64,000 nt of DNA from Metarhizobium sp017305935 (GCF_029601685.1 NZ_JARRIR010000013.1:1-64000), one strand, 5' to 3'. Positions 1 through 9,222 are shown, counted from the stretch's first letter. Made by a program: numbers and translations. The notes: generated by a model not told the origin, from the letters alone.

Positions 1-114
1 ATGAAAACCGTCGCAGACACGCTGGGCGTCTCCCGTTCCAACCTCGTCGAACGTCTCAAGGGCAGAGCAAAGCCGCGCGGGTCCTATCGCAAGGCCGAGG
101 ATGCAGAGCTTGCG
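1..114 (+). mobile_element. IS3-family transposase OrfB, N-terminal fragment
   Basis: The first 38 codons read like the start of an IS3-family OrfB protein: a helix-turn-helix-like stretch (VADTLGVSRSNLVERLKG) followed by a basic linker ending AEDAEL. The DDE catalytic core that should follow is absent. After about base 114 the sequence becomes a ku gene on the opposite strand, so the insertion sequence is cut here. It is a remnant that cannot make an active transposase. Whether more of the element lies left of the window cannot be seen. The family call comes from recalled similarity. Confidence 0.6.
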
Positions 115-276
115 CGCGACAGCATCGACATATTGCGACACGACACGGTTGCCGATCGCCTTGTTCAAGGTGTGAAAGCGGACCTTCTCAGACTCCGAGG
201 TTGCCGGCGACATCGAGACGGGGCATATGACGAGGGAGAGCTTCAGATAGCCTTTCCAGTAGGGACGCGGCGCCAT
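115..276 (-). pseudogene. ku: Ku homologue, N-terminal fragment cut at an IS remnant
   Basis: Read leftwards from ATG at 276, the protein begins MAPRPYWKGYLKLSLV and continues to SQYVDAV, the usual start of bacterial Ku, the DNA-end-binding protein of non-homologous end joining. Similarity stops near base 115, where the IS3-type fragment begins in the other orientation. The frame stays open to the window edge but no longer encodes Ku sequence. Only about 55 of the usual 270-300 residues remain, so the gene is dead. It starts 11 bases after the stop of a second ku gene, so the two were a tandem pair. Confidence 0.7.
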
Positions 277-287
277 GATCGTTCTCC

Positions 288-1147
288 TCAACCGGCTTTA
301 CGCTGCGCGGCTGCTGGGCTGCGCGGCTTCGATGCCGTGGCGCGGGCAGCGGGCTTGCGGCCGGTGCCCTTGTTGGCATTGGCGGCGGAGCGCTTCGGCG
401 TGTCGTCACCGGCTTTGAGCATTTCGGCGCTTTCGCGCAGCGCGGCCAAGAGATCGTCGGGCTTGGAGGCCTTTACCAGCTCCGCGACGGCCGCCTCATA
501 GCGATCGTCGAACTCGGCCGGATCGAAGGTTCCCTTCTTGGTAGCGATGATGTGCTTGGCCAGATCCAGCATTTCGCTTTTGATGCGCAGTTTCGGTATC
601 TCGTCGAATGCCTTTTCCGAGGAGCGCACCTCGTAGTCGTACTGCGTGGTCGTGGCGATCAGGCCCTTGCCATGGGTGCGGATCAGCACCGTCCGCATGC
701 GGCGAAACAGGACCGTACGGGCGACCGCGGCAACCTTGGATTTCTCCATGGCGTCGCGTAGCGCCGTGAAGGCGTCGGAAGAGACGCGGTCGACCGGCAC
801 GAGATAGTAGGGCTTGTCGAAATAGCGTCATCGATATCGGAACAGGGCATGAAGGCCCCGATAGTCAGCGTCTTGTTGGTGTCGGGAATGGTCGTGGCGA
901 CCTCCTCCGGGTCAATCATGATGTACTGGCCGTTCTCGATCTCGAAGCCCTTGGTCTGGTCCTCGCGCTCGACCTCCTTGCCGGTATCGCTGTCGATGAA
1001 GACGCGATTGACGCGATTGCCGGTCTTTTTGTTGATCGTGTGAAACGAAATGCACTCGGAGGTGCTGGCGGCCGTGTAGAGGCCAACCCCGCAACTCACT
1101 TCGCCGAACTTGATGAAGCCGTTCCACTGGACACGATGATCGGCCAT
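288..1147 (-). pseudogene. ku: Ku homologue with a frameshift
   Basis: Ku binds DNA ends and recruits LigD in bacterial end joining. The N-terminal frame starts at ATG 1147 (MADHRVQWNGFIKFGEVSCG) and carries the Ku beta-barrel core to IDD near base 826. The C-terminal frame resumes at FDKPYYLVPVDRV and runs to TGA at 288-290, ending in a basic Ala/Lys-rich tail. Restoring one base near 824-825 (GC-TATTTC to GCNTATTTC) joins the frames into about 286 residues, the normal Ku length. The lesion is a true mutation or a sequencing error; both halves otherwise look well preserved. No ligD lies nearby. Confidence 0.75.
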
Positions 1148-1348
1148 CTCGAAACTTCTGACGCGACGCAACCAAAACGAGTCAAGCGAATCGCTTCCGG
1201 ATTTTTTCCGATTCAAAAATTCATCGAAAATCAATAACTTAGCGCCGTTCATCCTCACCTTTTGCGAGTCTCGAATATGCCTTTGATTCGCTGCATCTTT
1301 TTTGCGTCGTCGTGCGTTCTTTCCTGATTGCAACCAAAGGAGAATGTC

Positions 1349-1531
1349 ATGACCAAGCGTGAGCTCATCGATACCGGGACCGACAAGCGTTATGTTCGTC
1401 GTGACGAGAAAGGCCAGTTCAAGGAAAGTGTCGACGTCAGCCGATCCCTATCCGCTGATCGGCGGCAGAAGGCCAAGAACGAGGCCAAACCGGGCGAAGG
1501 TGATCGCGGTGACCGGCATACCAAGCACTAA
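1349..1531 (+). CDS. small conserved charged protein
   Basis: This 60-residue protein starts MTKRELIDTGTDKRYVRRD and is rich in Lys, Arg, Asp and Glu, with no membrane segment or signal peptide. A good ribosome binding site (AAAGGAG at 1336-1342) precedes ATG 1349. Its composition suggests a soluble nucleic-acid-associated or disordered protein, but no function can be assigned. Similar short proteins are, as I recall, common in rhizobial genomes near ku and stress genes. It is transcribed divergently from the frameshifted ku gene. Confidence 0.6.
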   Translation: MTKRELIDTGTDKRYVRRDEKGQFKESVDVSRSLSADRRQKAKNEAKPGEGDRGDRHTKH

Positions 1532-1555
1532 GGCCGCGGATCGCCCCCGTCAAGG

Positions 1556-2446
1556 ATGGGTGATGCGATGGTGGTCGACGATGTCGAAGACGAAGGCCCG
1601 GATGGCGGTGATCTTGCCGCTGTCTCGTTTGCATTCGACCGGATGACGGTGCAACGGTTTCGCGAGGCGTTTCCGCGTGCTCGCTGGAGTGATCGGCGAA
1701 AGGCCTGGATCGTTCCAGGCAAGACGGCGCGCCGACGCATCGATCGCTGGATGGCCAAGGAAGGATCCCGTGCCGATCCCTACGCAGAGGCGAAGGGCAG
1801 GGATGCTTTTGCTTTCGAGCCGATCCTCAGCCCCTATCTCGGCGTCGATAAGGACGGACTTTGCATAACGACGCCCTATTCCCGCAAACTGGTCGAGGAG
1901 ATCCGGCAGGTGCCTTTCGCCCGGTGGGACGGCGAGCACAAGTTTTGGCGTGTGCCTTTCGCCTCCTATGACGATCTTGTCGGCCACTGGCAGGCCATCG
2001 AGACCGAAGCACAGCGGTGCGAGCCCGAAGAAAGGCGCAAGCGCGCTGAGGCGCGCAAGGGGACCGAGGAGGAAAGGACGTCCCGCCGGCGAGCGGCCGA
2101 GCGCAAGCGTCGTCGCATCCCGCTCCCCGCCGATGACCTGCCCCCGTTGGACCGGCCGATCGCGACGATACCGTACGGGATTATCGTCGTGGCCGACATT
2201 ACCGGCGAGATGGTCGAGCGCGAAGAGATCGCTGACCTCTATCCCGGCATCGCCGCCGATCATATCTGGGGAATATGGCGAACACCGTCGCGGGACGACT
2301 TGGTGCAGGCCTGGCCCTCGCGAACCGAACCTGGCGACGACGAGCGCCAGCGCGGCTGGTGGCTGCCGACCCTCGAAGAGTTGCGCGTGGCGAGGCGAAC
2401 CGCGAGGGCGCGCGAGCGTCGGGCGACGCGGCAGGCGCCGTCCTGA
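1556..2446 (+). CDS. hypothetical protein with two HARP-like repeats
   Basis: This 296-residue soluble protein contains two related segments, FREAFPRARWSDRRKAWIVP (residues about 35-55) and VPFARWDGEHKFWRVP (about 119-134). Both fit the pattern of HARP-type modules (F..P.ARW...K.W.VP) known from SMARCAL1/HepA-related DNA-annealing proteins. A highly charged Arg/Glu-rich segment follows at about 155-190, then a conserved-looking C-terminal half with IWGIWRTP. No helicase motifs are present, so this is not a helicase. Its position beside ku and exonuclease III fits a DNA-repair role, but that is inference. ATG 1568 is an alternative start. Confidence 0.6.
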   Translation: MGDAMVVDDVEDEGPDGGDLAAVSFAFDRMTVQRFREAFPRARWSDRRKAWIVPGKTARRRIDRWMAKEGSRADPYAEAKGRDAFAFEPILSPYLGVDKDGLCITTPYSRKLVEEIRQVPFARWDGEHKFWRVPFASYDDLVGHWQAIETEAQRCEPEERRKRAEARKGTEEERTSRRRAAERKRRRIPLPADDLPPLDRPIATIPYGIIVVADITGEMVEREEIADLYPGIAADHIWGIWRTPSRDDLVQAWPSRTEPGDDERQRGWWLPTLEELRVARRTARARERRATRQAPS

Positions 2447-2448
2447 CG

Positions 2449-3234
2449 TCAATCCGATGGCGGCTCGATCTCGATCATGACCGGCGCGTGATCGCTGGTG
2501 TGGTCCCAGCCTCGTGGGCCACGCCGGACGCTTGCGGCCCTCAGCCAGGGCGCAAGTGTCGGGCTGAGGAGAAGATGGTCGATGCGCAGGCCCGCATCGC
2601 GTTCGAAAGAGTTCCGCCAGTATTTCCAGAAGGTGTAGATGCGTTCCTTCGGATGAAGATGGCGAATGGCGTCCGTCCAGCCTTGGGCGACGAGATCGGC
2701 ATAGGCCTCCCGGACCTCCGGGCGGAACAATGCATCGTCGCGCCAGCGCTCCGGTGCGTAGACGTCGAGATCGGTCGGCATGACGTTGAAATCGCCGATC
2801 AGCGCCACAGGAAGGCCAAGCGACAGCAGATCGGCGGCATAGGTCTGGAGCCGCTCGAACCAACGCAGCTTGTAGTCGAATTTCGGGCCGGGCGCAGGAT
2901 TGCCGTTCGGCAGGTACAGGCAGCCGATCAGGATGCCGTCGACGGCGGCCTCGATGTAGCGGCTGTGGGTGTCGTCCGGATCGCCCGGCAGTCCGCGTCG
3001 CGTGAGGACCGGCGTCGCGTCCCTGGCGAGGATGGCGACGCCGTTCCAGCTTTTCTGTCCATGCCAGACAGCCTCGTAACCCGCCTGCTGAAGCTCGCGT
3101 CGCGGAAAGCGGTCGTCCGGCGATTTGAGTTCCTGCAGGCAGACGATGTCGGGTTCATCCTCCTTCAGCCATCGCAGAAGCAGGGGAAGGCGGCCGTTGA
3201 TGCCGTTGACGTTGTAGGTGGCGATCTTCACCAC
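2449..3234 (-). CDS. xthA: exodeoxyribonuclease III (AP endonuclease family)
   Basis: This 261-residue protein is full length for the ExoIII/XthA branch of the endonuclease-exonuclease-phosphatase family, which nicks DNA at abasic sites and trims 3' ends in base excision repair. Visible motifs in order are NVNGIN near the N terminus, QELK (metal-binding Glu, about residue 35), GDFNV (about 146) and the C-terminal SDHAP with the catalytic Asp-His pair. It is intact and soluble. It stands alone on the minus strand, and its stop lies 2 bases from the stop of the HARP-like gene. With ku it forms a DNA-repair pocket. Confidence 0.9.
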   Translation of the reverse strand: MVKIATYNVNGINGRLPLLLRWLKEDEPDIVCLQELKSPDDRFPRRELQQAGYEAVWHGQKSWNGVAILARDATPVLTRRGLPGDPDDTHSRYIEAAVDGILIGCLYLPNGNPAPGPKFDYKLRWFERLQTYAADLLSLGLPVALIGDFNVMPTDLDVYAPERWRDDALFRPEVREAYADLVAQGWTDAIRHLHPKERIYTFWKYWRNSFERDAGLRIDHLLLSPTLAPWLRAASVRRGPRGWDHTSDHAPVMIEIEPPSD

Positions 3235-3414
3235 GTTTCTCCGGGGGCTGGTGATTGCTTGGAAGCAAAACCCTCCCGGAATTTCAAAGGTTCCCGCGCC
3301 GCAGAAGCTTCAGGGGAGTTCGCGGCAAGTCGATTTCGCCGGGCCTCATAACCAGCCATTGCAAAGATTTCCGGCGTTCCGATCTCTTGCTCGATATCGT
3401 TGGAGACGCCCGCG

Positions 3415-3663
3415 ATGAAGATCATCCCTATCGAAACTCTCTTCGACGACGCGGCCGAAATCATGCGGCCGCGCCGGTGCGGCAAGTCTGCCCGGCAGGC
3501 GGCGGCCTGCATCTTTTGCGGGCATGCCGATCAGGCAGTTGACGATGACGGTTGCGGCATCTGCGATGCCTGCCTCGATGCGCCGCTCCAGGCGACCGGG
3601 ACGCCGGACGGTCTTGATTTTCCTTCGGCACTTCACTGCCTATCGACCGCCGCCCGCCGATAA
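3415..3663 (+). CDS. small Cys-rich (zinc-ribbon-like) protein
   Basis: This 82-residue protein has paired cysteines in CIFCGH and CGICDACL, spaced like a small zinc ribbon. ATG 3415 is preceded by TTGGAGA and is the natural start. No function is known to me. Its 3' half is repeated at 15256-15400 as a diverged partial copy, so it is part of a duplicated sequence. It sits between divergent xthA and the convergent REC-Crp gene, with no operon partner. Confidence 0.5.
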   Translation: MKIIPIETLFDDAAEIMRPRRCGKSARQAAACIFCGHADQAVDDDGCGICDACLDAPLQATGTPDGLDFPSALHCLSTAARR

Positions 3664-3779
3664 AGCGGTCTGCAGCGACGATACCGCGCCTCCACCGACC
3701 AGTTGCGGGCTGGCGAGGCACTAAGTATGGGCTATCTCTGCCATGCGCAATTTGTATGCTTCTGGTTGGAGGATCATAA

Positions 3780-4907
3780 TTATTTAATCGCCATGGCCCG
3801 CATCTCGGACGTATATGTTGACGCAATCGGCAAAGCCATCAAGCGGTCGTACTCGGCCTCAGGAGCGCCGAAAGCCTCCCCGGCAGCGGCAACCAGTCCG
3901 CGCCGATCGCGTATCTCGATATTACCTCTTGTCGATCGGATGAGTTTGTCGCCCTCGAGAATGTGAAGCGCGTCCGTGACCGAGGGCCGCCGGACGCCGA
4001 GCATGATCGCCAAGTATTCGTGGGTCAGGTGAAAGTGCCGCCCCGGAACCCGGTCATGAACCATGACCAGCCAACGCGCAAGACGCTGTTTTATGTCAAA
4101 CCGGGCGTTCGACAACGCCGTGTAGCTAACCTGAATTCCGAGTGATCGCGCAAAGCGACCGCTGAGAAGGCGGAGTTCAGGCACGGTCTCGAGAATTCGC
4201 ACGAAGTCCTCCACCCCAGCCGCCAATGCATCCCCATCGATCTGGGTGATCAGCTCATAGGGGGTCTGGAAATCGCCGTCGGCAAGACCCGTGCCGGTCA
4301 TGCCTTCCCGTCCGACAAGGCCCGTTTCGATGCGGCTTCCTTCTCGCCCAACAACGATGAGCGAGCCGACGCAGTCGATTGGAAAATAGACCCGGCGGAC
4401 GAGCTGGTTCGGTCGCTCCATCACTGCGCCGCGAGGCAGAGTCATCGCGCGAAGCTTCGGCAGGATCAAATCGAGACTGCGTTGCGGAAGCTTCGCGAGC
4501 ACGCCGTTTCTGCATGCCTGCTCGATCGAGACAGGGTCATCACGGACGACCTGGGTAAGAGCGGCGACGATTGCATCGTCTTCGACAGGCTTGCGCAGCA
4601 CGATCGCGTCTGCATGCCGGGCCGGTATCTGGTCGGCTTCCAAAGCGGTCGCGAACAGATACGGGATGCTGAGACGGTTCAGTTCATCCGCGACCGGAAA
4701 CACGTTCGTGTCGCCAAGTCTGATGTCGAGGATCGCGCCAGCGAGGTGATGACGTGCGCTTATGTATTTCAACGCATCGTCAACACCAGAAGCCGGGCCG
4801 ACGACGTCGACGCCCGCTGACAAGAGGTGCGACGCCAGTCCAGAGGCGATGTGATACTCGTCCTCGACAATGAGGATGCTTTTTCCGGCCAAAGAGTGCA
4901 ACGACAT
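3780..4907 (-). CDS. response regulator: REC domain fused to Crp/Fnr-type regulator
   Basis: This 375-residue protein joins an N-terminal receiver (ILIVEDEYHIA, the DIRLGD phosphoacceptor region, LRKP lysine; about residues 8-125) to a Crp/Fnr-type effector. The effector has a beta-roll like that of rhizobial Crp/Fnr proteins (YFPIDCVGSL, GLVGREGMTG; about 150-260) and a C-terminal winged helix (HLTHEYLAIMLGVRRPSVTDAL). It should bind DNA under phosphorelay control. ATG 4907 is preferred because GGGAGAAGG lies just upstream; a longer frame reaches 5054. It faces away from the amber-interrupted receiver gene and the HWE kinase, so the three probably form one signalling unit. Confidence 0.8.
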   Translation of the reverse strand: MSLHSLAGKSILIVEDEYHIASGLASHLLSAGVDVVGPASGVDDALKYISARHHLAGAILDIRLGDTNVFPVADELNRLSIPYLFATALEADQIPARHADAIVLRKPVEDDAIVAALTQVVRDDPVSIEQACRNGVLAKLPQRSLDLILPKLRAMTLPRGAVMERPNQLVRRVYFPIDCVGSLIVVGREGSRIETGLVGREGMTGTGLADGDFQTPYELITQIDGDALAAGVEDFVRILETVPELRLLSGRFARSLGIQVSYTALSNARFDIKQRLARWLVMVHDRVPGRHFHLTHEYLAIMLGVRRPSVTDALHILEGDKLIRSTRGNIEIRDRRGLVAAAGEAFGAPEAEYDRLMALPIASTYTSEMRAMAIK

Positions 4908-5087
4908 CGACACCTTCTCCCGAACGCGGGCCGGGCGGCCGGATAAGTCCGCAAGGGAATTGAGCCCGACGATCTTAGCGGCTGGCGAGCGCCTCGTTTG
5001 TCTGCCACCGTACACACACTTCCCAAGATTGCAAACCGTCCAACCTGGTGACATGCTCTGGCCAATGCAGTCTTCGGGAGAGCTGCC

Positions 5088-5711
5088 ATGACTTCTAAAT
5101 GTTTATCGCAATGCGCGTTCGAACCACATGAAGTAGAGTTGGTTCGAGGCGTTGTTGACCGGATCACTTCGCAATCATGGTTTACAATGGAGCCATCGCG
5201 CCGATCCGCTTTCGCGCTCTATGTCCTTCAAATGTATTCGCGAGGCATGAGTGTGCCGGAGGAGCTGGAATCGTTCTGCACGATCGCCGCGAAAAAATAC
5301 TACGCTGCGTCGCTGCCCGGACTTGAAGGCCGCCGCATCCTGGTAGTGGACGACGACTATTATGCTGCCCAGGCGACTGCTGAGGAACTCAGCGCACGCG
5401 GTGCCAACGTCGTCGGACCGGTCTCGAACCTGTCGGATGCCATGGACATCGCTGGCTGTGACCTCGACTTGGACGGGGCTTTGCTGGACATCAATCTTGA
5501 CGGACAGATGGTTTACCCGGTTGCCGGGTTCCTGAAGATGCACGGCATTCCGTTCGCATTCCTGACCGGCTAGGAGGAGCGCGTCCTGCCACCAGCATTC
5601 CGATCGTCGCCGCTCTTCGCAAAGCCGGCAAACTGGACGGTGATAGCCTCCAAAATGCCTTGCCGCGGAAAACGCCCGTCTGAGAGCGGGGCTGGGCTGC
5701 AGCCGCTTTAG
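5088..5711 (+). pseudogene. response regulator (N-terminal helical domain + REC) with in-frame amber stop
   Basis: The frame opens with a helical region (residues 10-75, EVELVRGVVDRI to AAKKYY) and continues into a receiver (ILVVDDDYYAA, DINLDG, FAFLTG). A TAG at 5571-5573 then ends it after 161 residues, in the middle of the receiver. Reading through it in the same frame gives EERVLPPAFRSSPLFAKP, the usual end of such receivers, to a second TAG at 5709-5711. The amber most simply replaces the Tyr of a TGY motif by one base change. As written, the product lacks the conserved Lys and last helices and is probably inactive unless the stop is read through. Confidence 0.75.
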
Positions 5712-5781
5712 ACAGGCGAGACCCAACGATAAGCGCTTCCCGACCGGATCTATGTCTTGAAACCAACTTAGAGGGAATGCG

Positions 5782-8625
5782 TTGAGTGACATGAGTGACT
5801 GTCACACCTTTTTGGACCGGCAGCGCGTCCTGTCAGAATTCGGAGATTTCGTTCTCGATCATGACGATCTCGACGAGATCCTGAACGAAGGATGTCGGTT
5901 GGTCGCGGCAGCGCTTGGTGCCGATCTCGCCAAGGTCATCGAGATCGAGCGACAGTCTGACACCGGCTTCATTCGCGCCGGTGTCGGCTGGAATCCGGGT
6001 GTCGTCGGCCACGAGCGCATCAGCCTGAACGAACGCTCGTCAGAGGCCTATGCGATCGAAAAGACCGAGCCTGTTATCACCAACGACATCGCTCAGGAGA
6101 AGCGGTTCGAGTTCCCTTCGTTTCTCACCGATCACGGCGTCGTCGCGGTGGTCAACGTTCCGATCTTCCTGCCCGGCCGAATCCCTTACGGCATCCTTCA
6201 GGTCGACGCCCGCAGGCCCCGCGAGTTCGACCAGGAAGATATCGAATTCCTGAAGACATATTCAATGGTGCTTGGTCCTGTCATCGACCGAATTCAGATC
6301 GCGAAAGAACGAAGGGCGACGGACGCCCTGCGCGCGACGGATCTTGCCGCCCTGGAGGTGTTGCAGCGTGTTAGCACCGAACTCGTGGGTGAGCGCGAGC
6401 CGCAGACGCTTTTCGATCGCATTGTCGAGGCCGCCGCCTCGCTCATGGGCTCGGATGCGGCGAGCATTCATGTGCTCGATCCAGCCACCAACCGGCTCAA
6501 ACTTGTCGCTTGGCGTGGCTTCCATTCGGATTCGGCGAGGTTCTGGGAGTGGGTGTGCGTCGACACGCGAAGCTCCTGTAGCCGCACACTCGGGGCTGGC
6601 GAACGCATGATCGTCCCTGACGTGGACCGGCTCGATGGCAGACAGGAAGATCTGGAGGCTTACCGGCGATCCAATCTTCTTTCCGTGCAGTCCACGCCGC
6701 TGAAAGCGTTCAGTGGTCAGGTGGTTGGCATGTTGTCGACGCATTGGCGTGAACGGCGGGAATTGGCTTTAGATGAATACCGTCATTTCGACGTGCTGGT
6801 GCGGCTTTCGGCTGATCTGATCGAGCGTCTTCACGCAACGGAGCGCCTGCGTGAAAGCGAGTCCACACTCGCTGCAGCCCTCGAAAGCGTTCCGGTGGGC
6901 GTGGCAGTGATCGACCTTTCCGGGGCGGCGGTAGTGTCGAACGCGGAGTATCGGCGTTTTCTGCCTACCGGCATTATCCCGTCACAAGACTCTTCGGCGC
7001 CGGCCCGATGGCAGGCCTGGGATTCAGAGGGGCGGCCGTTAAAGCCAAGCAAGTTTCCGGGAGCACGAGCGCTGCGTGGCGAGACCGTAATGCCGGGGCT
7101 GGAGATGCTCCATACGGATGCAGCCGGTCATGAAACGTGGACAACGGTGGCGACCGTCCCGATCCGCGATGAACAAGGTCATGTCACCGGTGCTGCCGCG
7201 GCGATTGCCGACGTCGATGCCGCAAAGCGCAGCGTTGAAGCTTTGCGAACGAGCGAAGAGCGCCTCCGTGAATTCGGCCAGGCGTCTCAGGACGTTCTCT
7301 GGATACGCGATGCCGAACAGCTACAGTGGCAATATCTGACGCCGGCCTTCGAAGCGATCTACGGGTTGAGCCGCGAAGAGGCACAGAGCGGCGACAACTT
7401 TCGCAACTGGCTCGACCTGATCGTTCCCGAAGATCGCACGCGTGCCAGCGAGGCGATCAAGCGGGTGCATCAGGGCGAACATGTGACCTTCGACTATCGC
7501 ATCCGGCGCCCGAAGGACGGTGCGATCCGCTGGCTGCGCGACACCGACTTTCCCATCGCCGATATGGATGGAAAGGTCCGGCTGATAGGCGGCGTCGGCC
7601 ATGACATGACCGAGTTGCGCGAGACGGAACGGCGCCTCGAGGTGCTCATGGAAGGCATTCCGCAACTTGTCTGGCGGGCCCTCGGCGAAGGCGACTGGAC
7701 TTGGTCGAATCCGCAATGGAGCGAATATACCGGAATCGGATTCGAGGACAGCAAAGGCCGTGGATGGCTAGACGCCTTCCACCCGGATGACCGTGCCACC
7801 GTGAGAAGCGCGTGGTCGGCTGCTCGGGCAAAGGGCCAGTTCGAGGTCGAGGCGCGCATACGTCGGGGAAGAGACAGCGAGTACCGTTGGTTTCAGACGC
7901 GCGCGTCGGCGGTGCGGGACGAAGCCGGCTCGATCGTCGAATGGCTCGGAACGTCGACCGATGTCCACGACATGCGCGAAATGCAAGAGCGTCAGCATGT
8001 CCTCGTTGATGAGCTGCAACACCGGACACGCAATCTCATGGGTTTGGTGCGTTCTGTATCTGACAAGACCGCTCGCAATAGTGCGGACTTGCCGGAATTC
8101 AGGAGACGCTTCCGCGACCAGCTGGACGCGCTGTCGCGGGTCCAGGGCCTGCTCTCGCGGCTGAACGATCATGATCGCGTCACCTTCGACGAGTTGATCC
8201 ATGCCGAACTTGCCGCGATGGACGGGGCTGCAGACCGGGTCATACTGGATGGGCCGAAAGGCGTCCGCCTGCGTTCCTCCACAGTGCAGACGCTGGCGAT
8301 GGCCCTTCACGAACTCGCTACGAACGCGGTCAAGTACGGAGCGCTTAGTCAGCCGCAGGGCAGACTTAAAGTGGACTGGACGCTGACGGGCGGCACAGGC
8401 GGCTCGCCCTGGCTGCATATCGACTGGCGCGAAAGCGGCGTCGTCATCCCGGCTGTAAGGCCGGTGCGGCCCGGCGGCGGGCAGGGACGCGAGCTGATCG
8501 AGCGAGCGCTGCCCTACCAGCTCAAGGCAAAGACCAGCTTCACGTTTCAATCGGACGGCGTCCACTGTACGATCGCGATACCGATTTCGGCGAGCATGAC
8601 TTCATCGGAGGTTGCCCATGCCTGA
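5782..8625 (+). CDS. multi-sensor HWE-family histidine kinase (GAF-GAF-PAS-PAS-PAS)
   Basis: This 947-residue protein has no membrane segment. Two GAF domains (about 20-170 and 190-345) are followed by three PAS domains (about 360-470, 485-610, 620-735). The kinase core has the HWE signature: phosphoacceptor His747 in DELQHRTRNLM, HELATNAVKYGAL in the N box, and W882/E884 in DWRESG. HWE kinases are typical of Alphaproteobacteria and often sense light or stress through PAS/GAF domains. TTG 5782 follows AGAGGGA; ATG 5791 is the alternative. Its end overlaps the start of a single-domain REC gene by 8 bases, indicating translational coupling and a likely phosphotransfer partner. Confidence 0.9.
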   Translation: MSDMSDCHTFLDRQRVLSEFGDFVLDHDDLDEILNEGCRLVAAALGADLAKVIEIERQSDTGFIRAGVGWNPGVVGHERISLNERSSEAYAIEKTEPVITNDIAQEKRFEFPSFLTDHGVVAVVNVPIFLPGRIPYGILQVDARRPREFDQEDIEFLKTYSMVLGPVIDRIQIAKERRATDALRATDLAALEVLQRVSTELVGEREPQTLFDRIVEAAASLMGSDAASIHVLDPATNRLKLVAWRGFHSDSARFWEWVCVDTRSSCSRTLGAGERMIVPDVDRLDGRQEDLEAYRRSNLLSVQSTPLKAFSGQVVGMLSTHWRERRELALDEYRHFDVLVRLSADLIERLHATERLRESESTLAAALESVPVGVAVIDLSGAAVVSNAEYRRFLPTGIIPSQDSSAPARWQAWDSEGRPLKPSKFPGARALRGETVMPGLEMLHTDAAGHETWTTVATVPIRDEQGHVTGAAAAIADVDAAKRSVEALRTSEERLREFGQASQDVLWIRDAEQLQWQYLTPAFEAIYGLSREEAQSGDNFRNWLDLIVPEDRTRASEAIKRVHQGEHVTFDYRIRRPKDGAIRWLRDTDFPIADMDGKVRLIGGVGHDMTELRETERRLEVLMEGIPQLVWRALGEGDWTWSNPQWSEYTGIGFEDSKGRGWLDAFHPDDRATVRSAWSAARAKGQFEVEARIRRGRDSEYRWFQTRASAVRDEAGSIVEWLGTSTDVHDMREMQERQHVLVDELQHRTRNLMGLVRSVSDKTARNSADLPEFRRRFRDQLDALSRVQGLLSRLNDHDRVTFDELIHAELAAMDGAADRVILDGPKGVRLRSSTVQTLAMALHELATNAVKYGALSQPQGRLKVDWTLTGGTGGSPWLHIDWRESGVVIPAVRPVRPGGGQGRELIERALPYQLKAKTSFTFQSDGVHCTIAIPISASMTSSEVAHA

Positions 8626-8989
8626 TCGCAGCTTGAAGAATTGCCGGGTTCTCGTCGTCGAGGACGAGTATATCCTCGCGCAGGAATTGGAGATCGAACT
8701 TCAGGATGCCGGCGCTATCGTCGTTGGACCTGTCGCAGATCTCGCCGATGCGGTCGCTCTCATTAAAGCCGATGACGGCATCGACGCGGCGATCCTCGAT
8801 GCCAATCTCGGGGGCAACATGGTGTTTCCCGCCGCCGAACTGCTTATCGAACGGGAGGTGCGGATCGTGTTCACGACCGGCTACGACGCATCGGCCATTC
8901 CGAGCCGGTTCAGCAAAGTGGCGCGATGCGAGAAGCCGGTCAGCATGAAGAAGATCATCGAGGCGATCGGACGCCCACCGAAGGGATAA
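8618..8989 (+). CDS. single-domain response regulator
   Basis: This 123-residue protein is a stand-alone receiver: acidic pocket in VLVVEDEY, phosphoacceptor Asp in ILDANLGG, Thr in FTTGYD and Lys in CEKPVS. It has no output domain, so it may act as a phosphate shuttle or allosteric partner. The start overlaps the 3' end of the HWE kinase (ATGCCTGA), so the two are made together. ATG 8618 is chosen over TTG 8612. Confidence 0.9.
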   Translation: MPDRSLKNCRVLVVEDEYILAQELEIELQDAGAIVVGPVADLADAVALIKADDGIDAAILDANLGGNMVFPAAELLIEREVRIVFTTGYDASAIPSRFSKVARCEKPVSMKKIIEAIGRPPKG

Positions 8990-9018
8990 CGATATTCGTT
9001 TCCTGTCAGAAAGCCGGC

Positions 9019-9033
9019 CGACCGTGGCGGTCG
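9019..9033 (+). terminator. short hairpin after the REC gene, weak terminator candidate
   Basis: CGACCG-TGG-CGGTCG forms a perfect 6-bp stem 29 bases after the receiver gene stop and is followed by TTT. The stem is short and the T run minimal, so termination is uncertain. The rest of 9034-9222 holds no gene I can support. Confidence 0.3.
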
Positions 9034-9222
9034 TTTGGCGACGCGGTCAGGATCGGCGATGTGATCGCCACACTCCTTCGTAGCTGCTCCTAGCTGCCAG
9101 CTTCGCGTATCGATATAGGCCGCCTAACCGCCGTTGCGGTTGTCGGTTTCCTCGCTGCAACGCGCCAGCGGCGATAACTGGCCGGTATGGCCATTGCCGA
9201 ACGGCCGTCGGCCTGATGCGTG

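Noticed and set aside
3270..3300. GGAAC-type promoter for xthA on the minus strand
   Set aside because: GGAAC and GTT are present but separated by 18 bases, one more than the three good sites, so not called.
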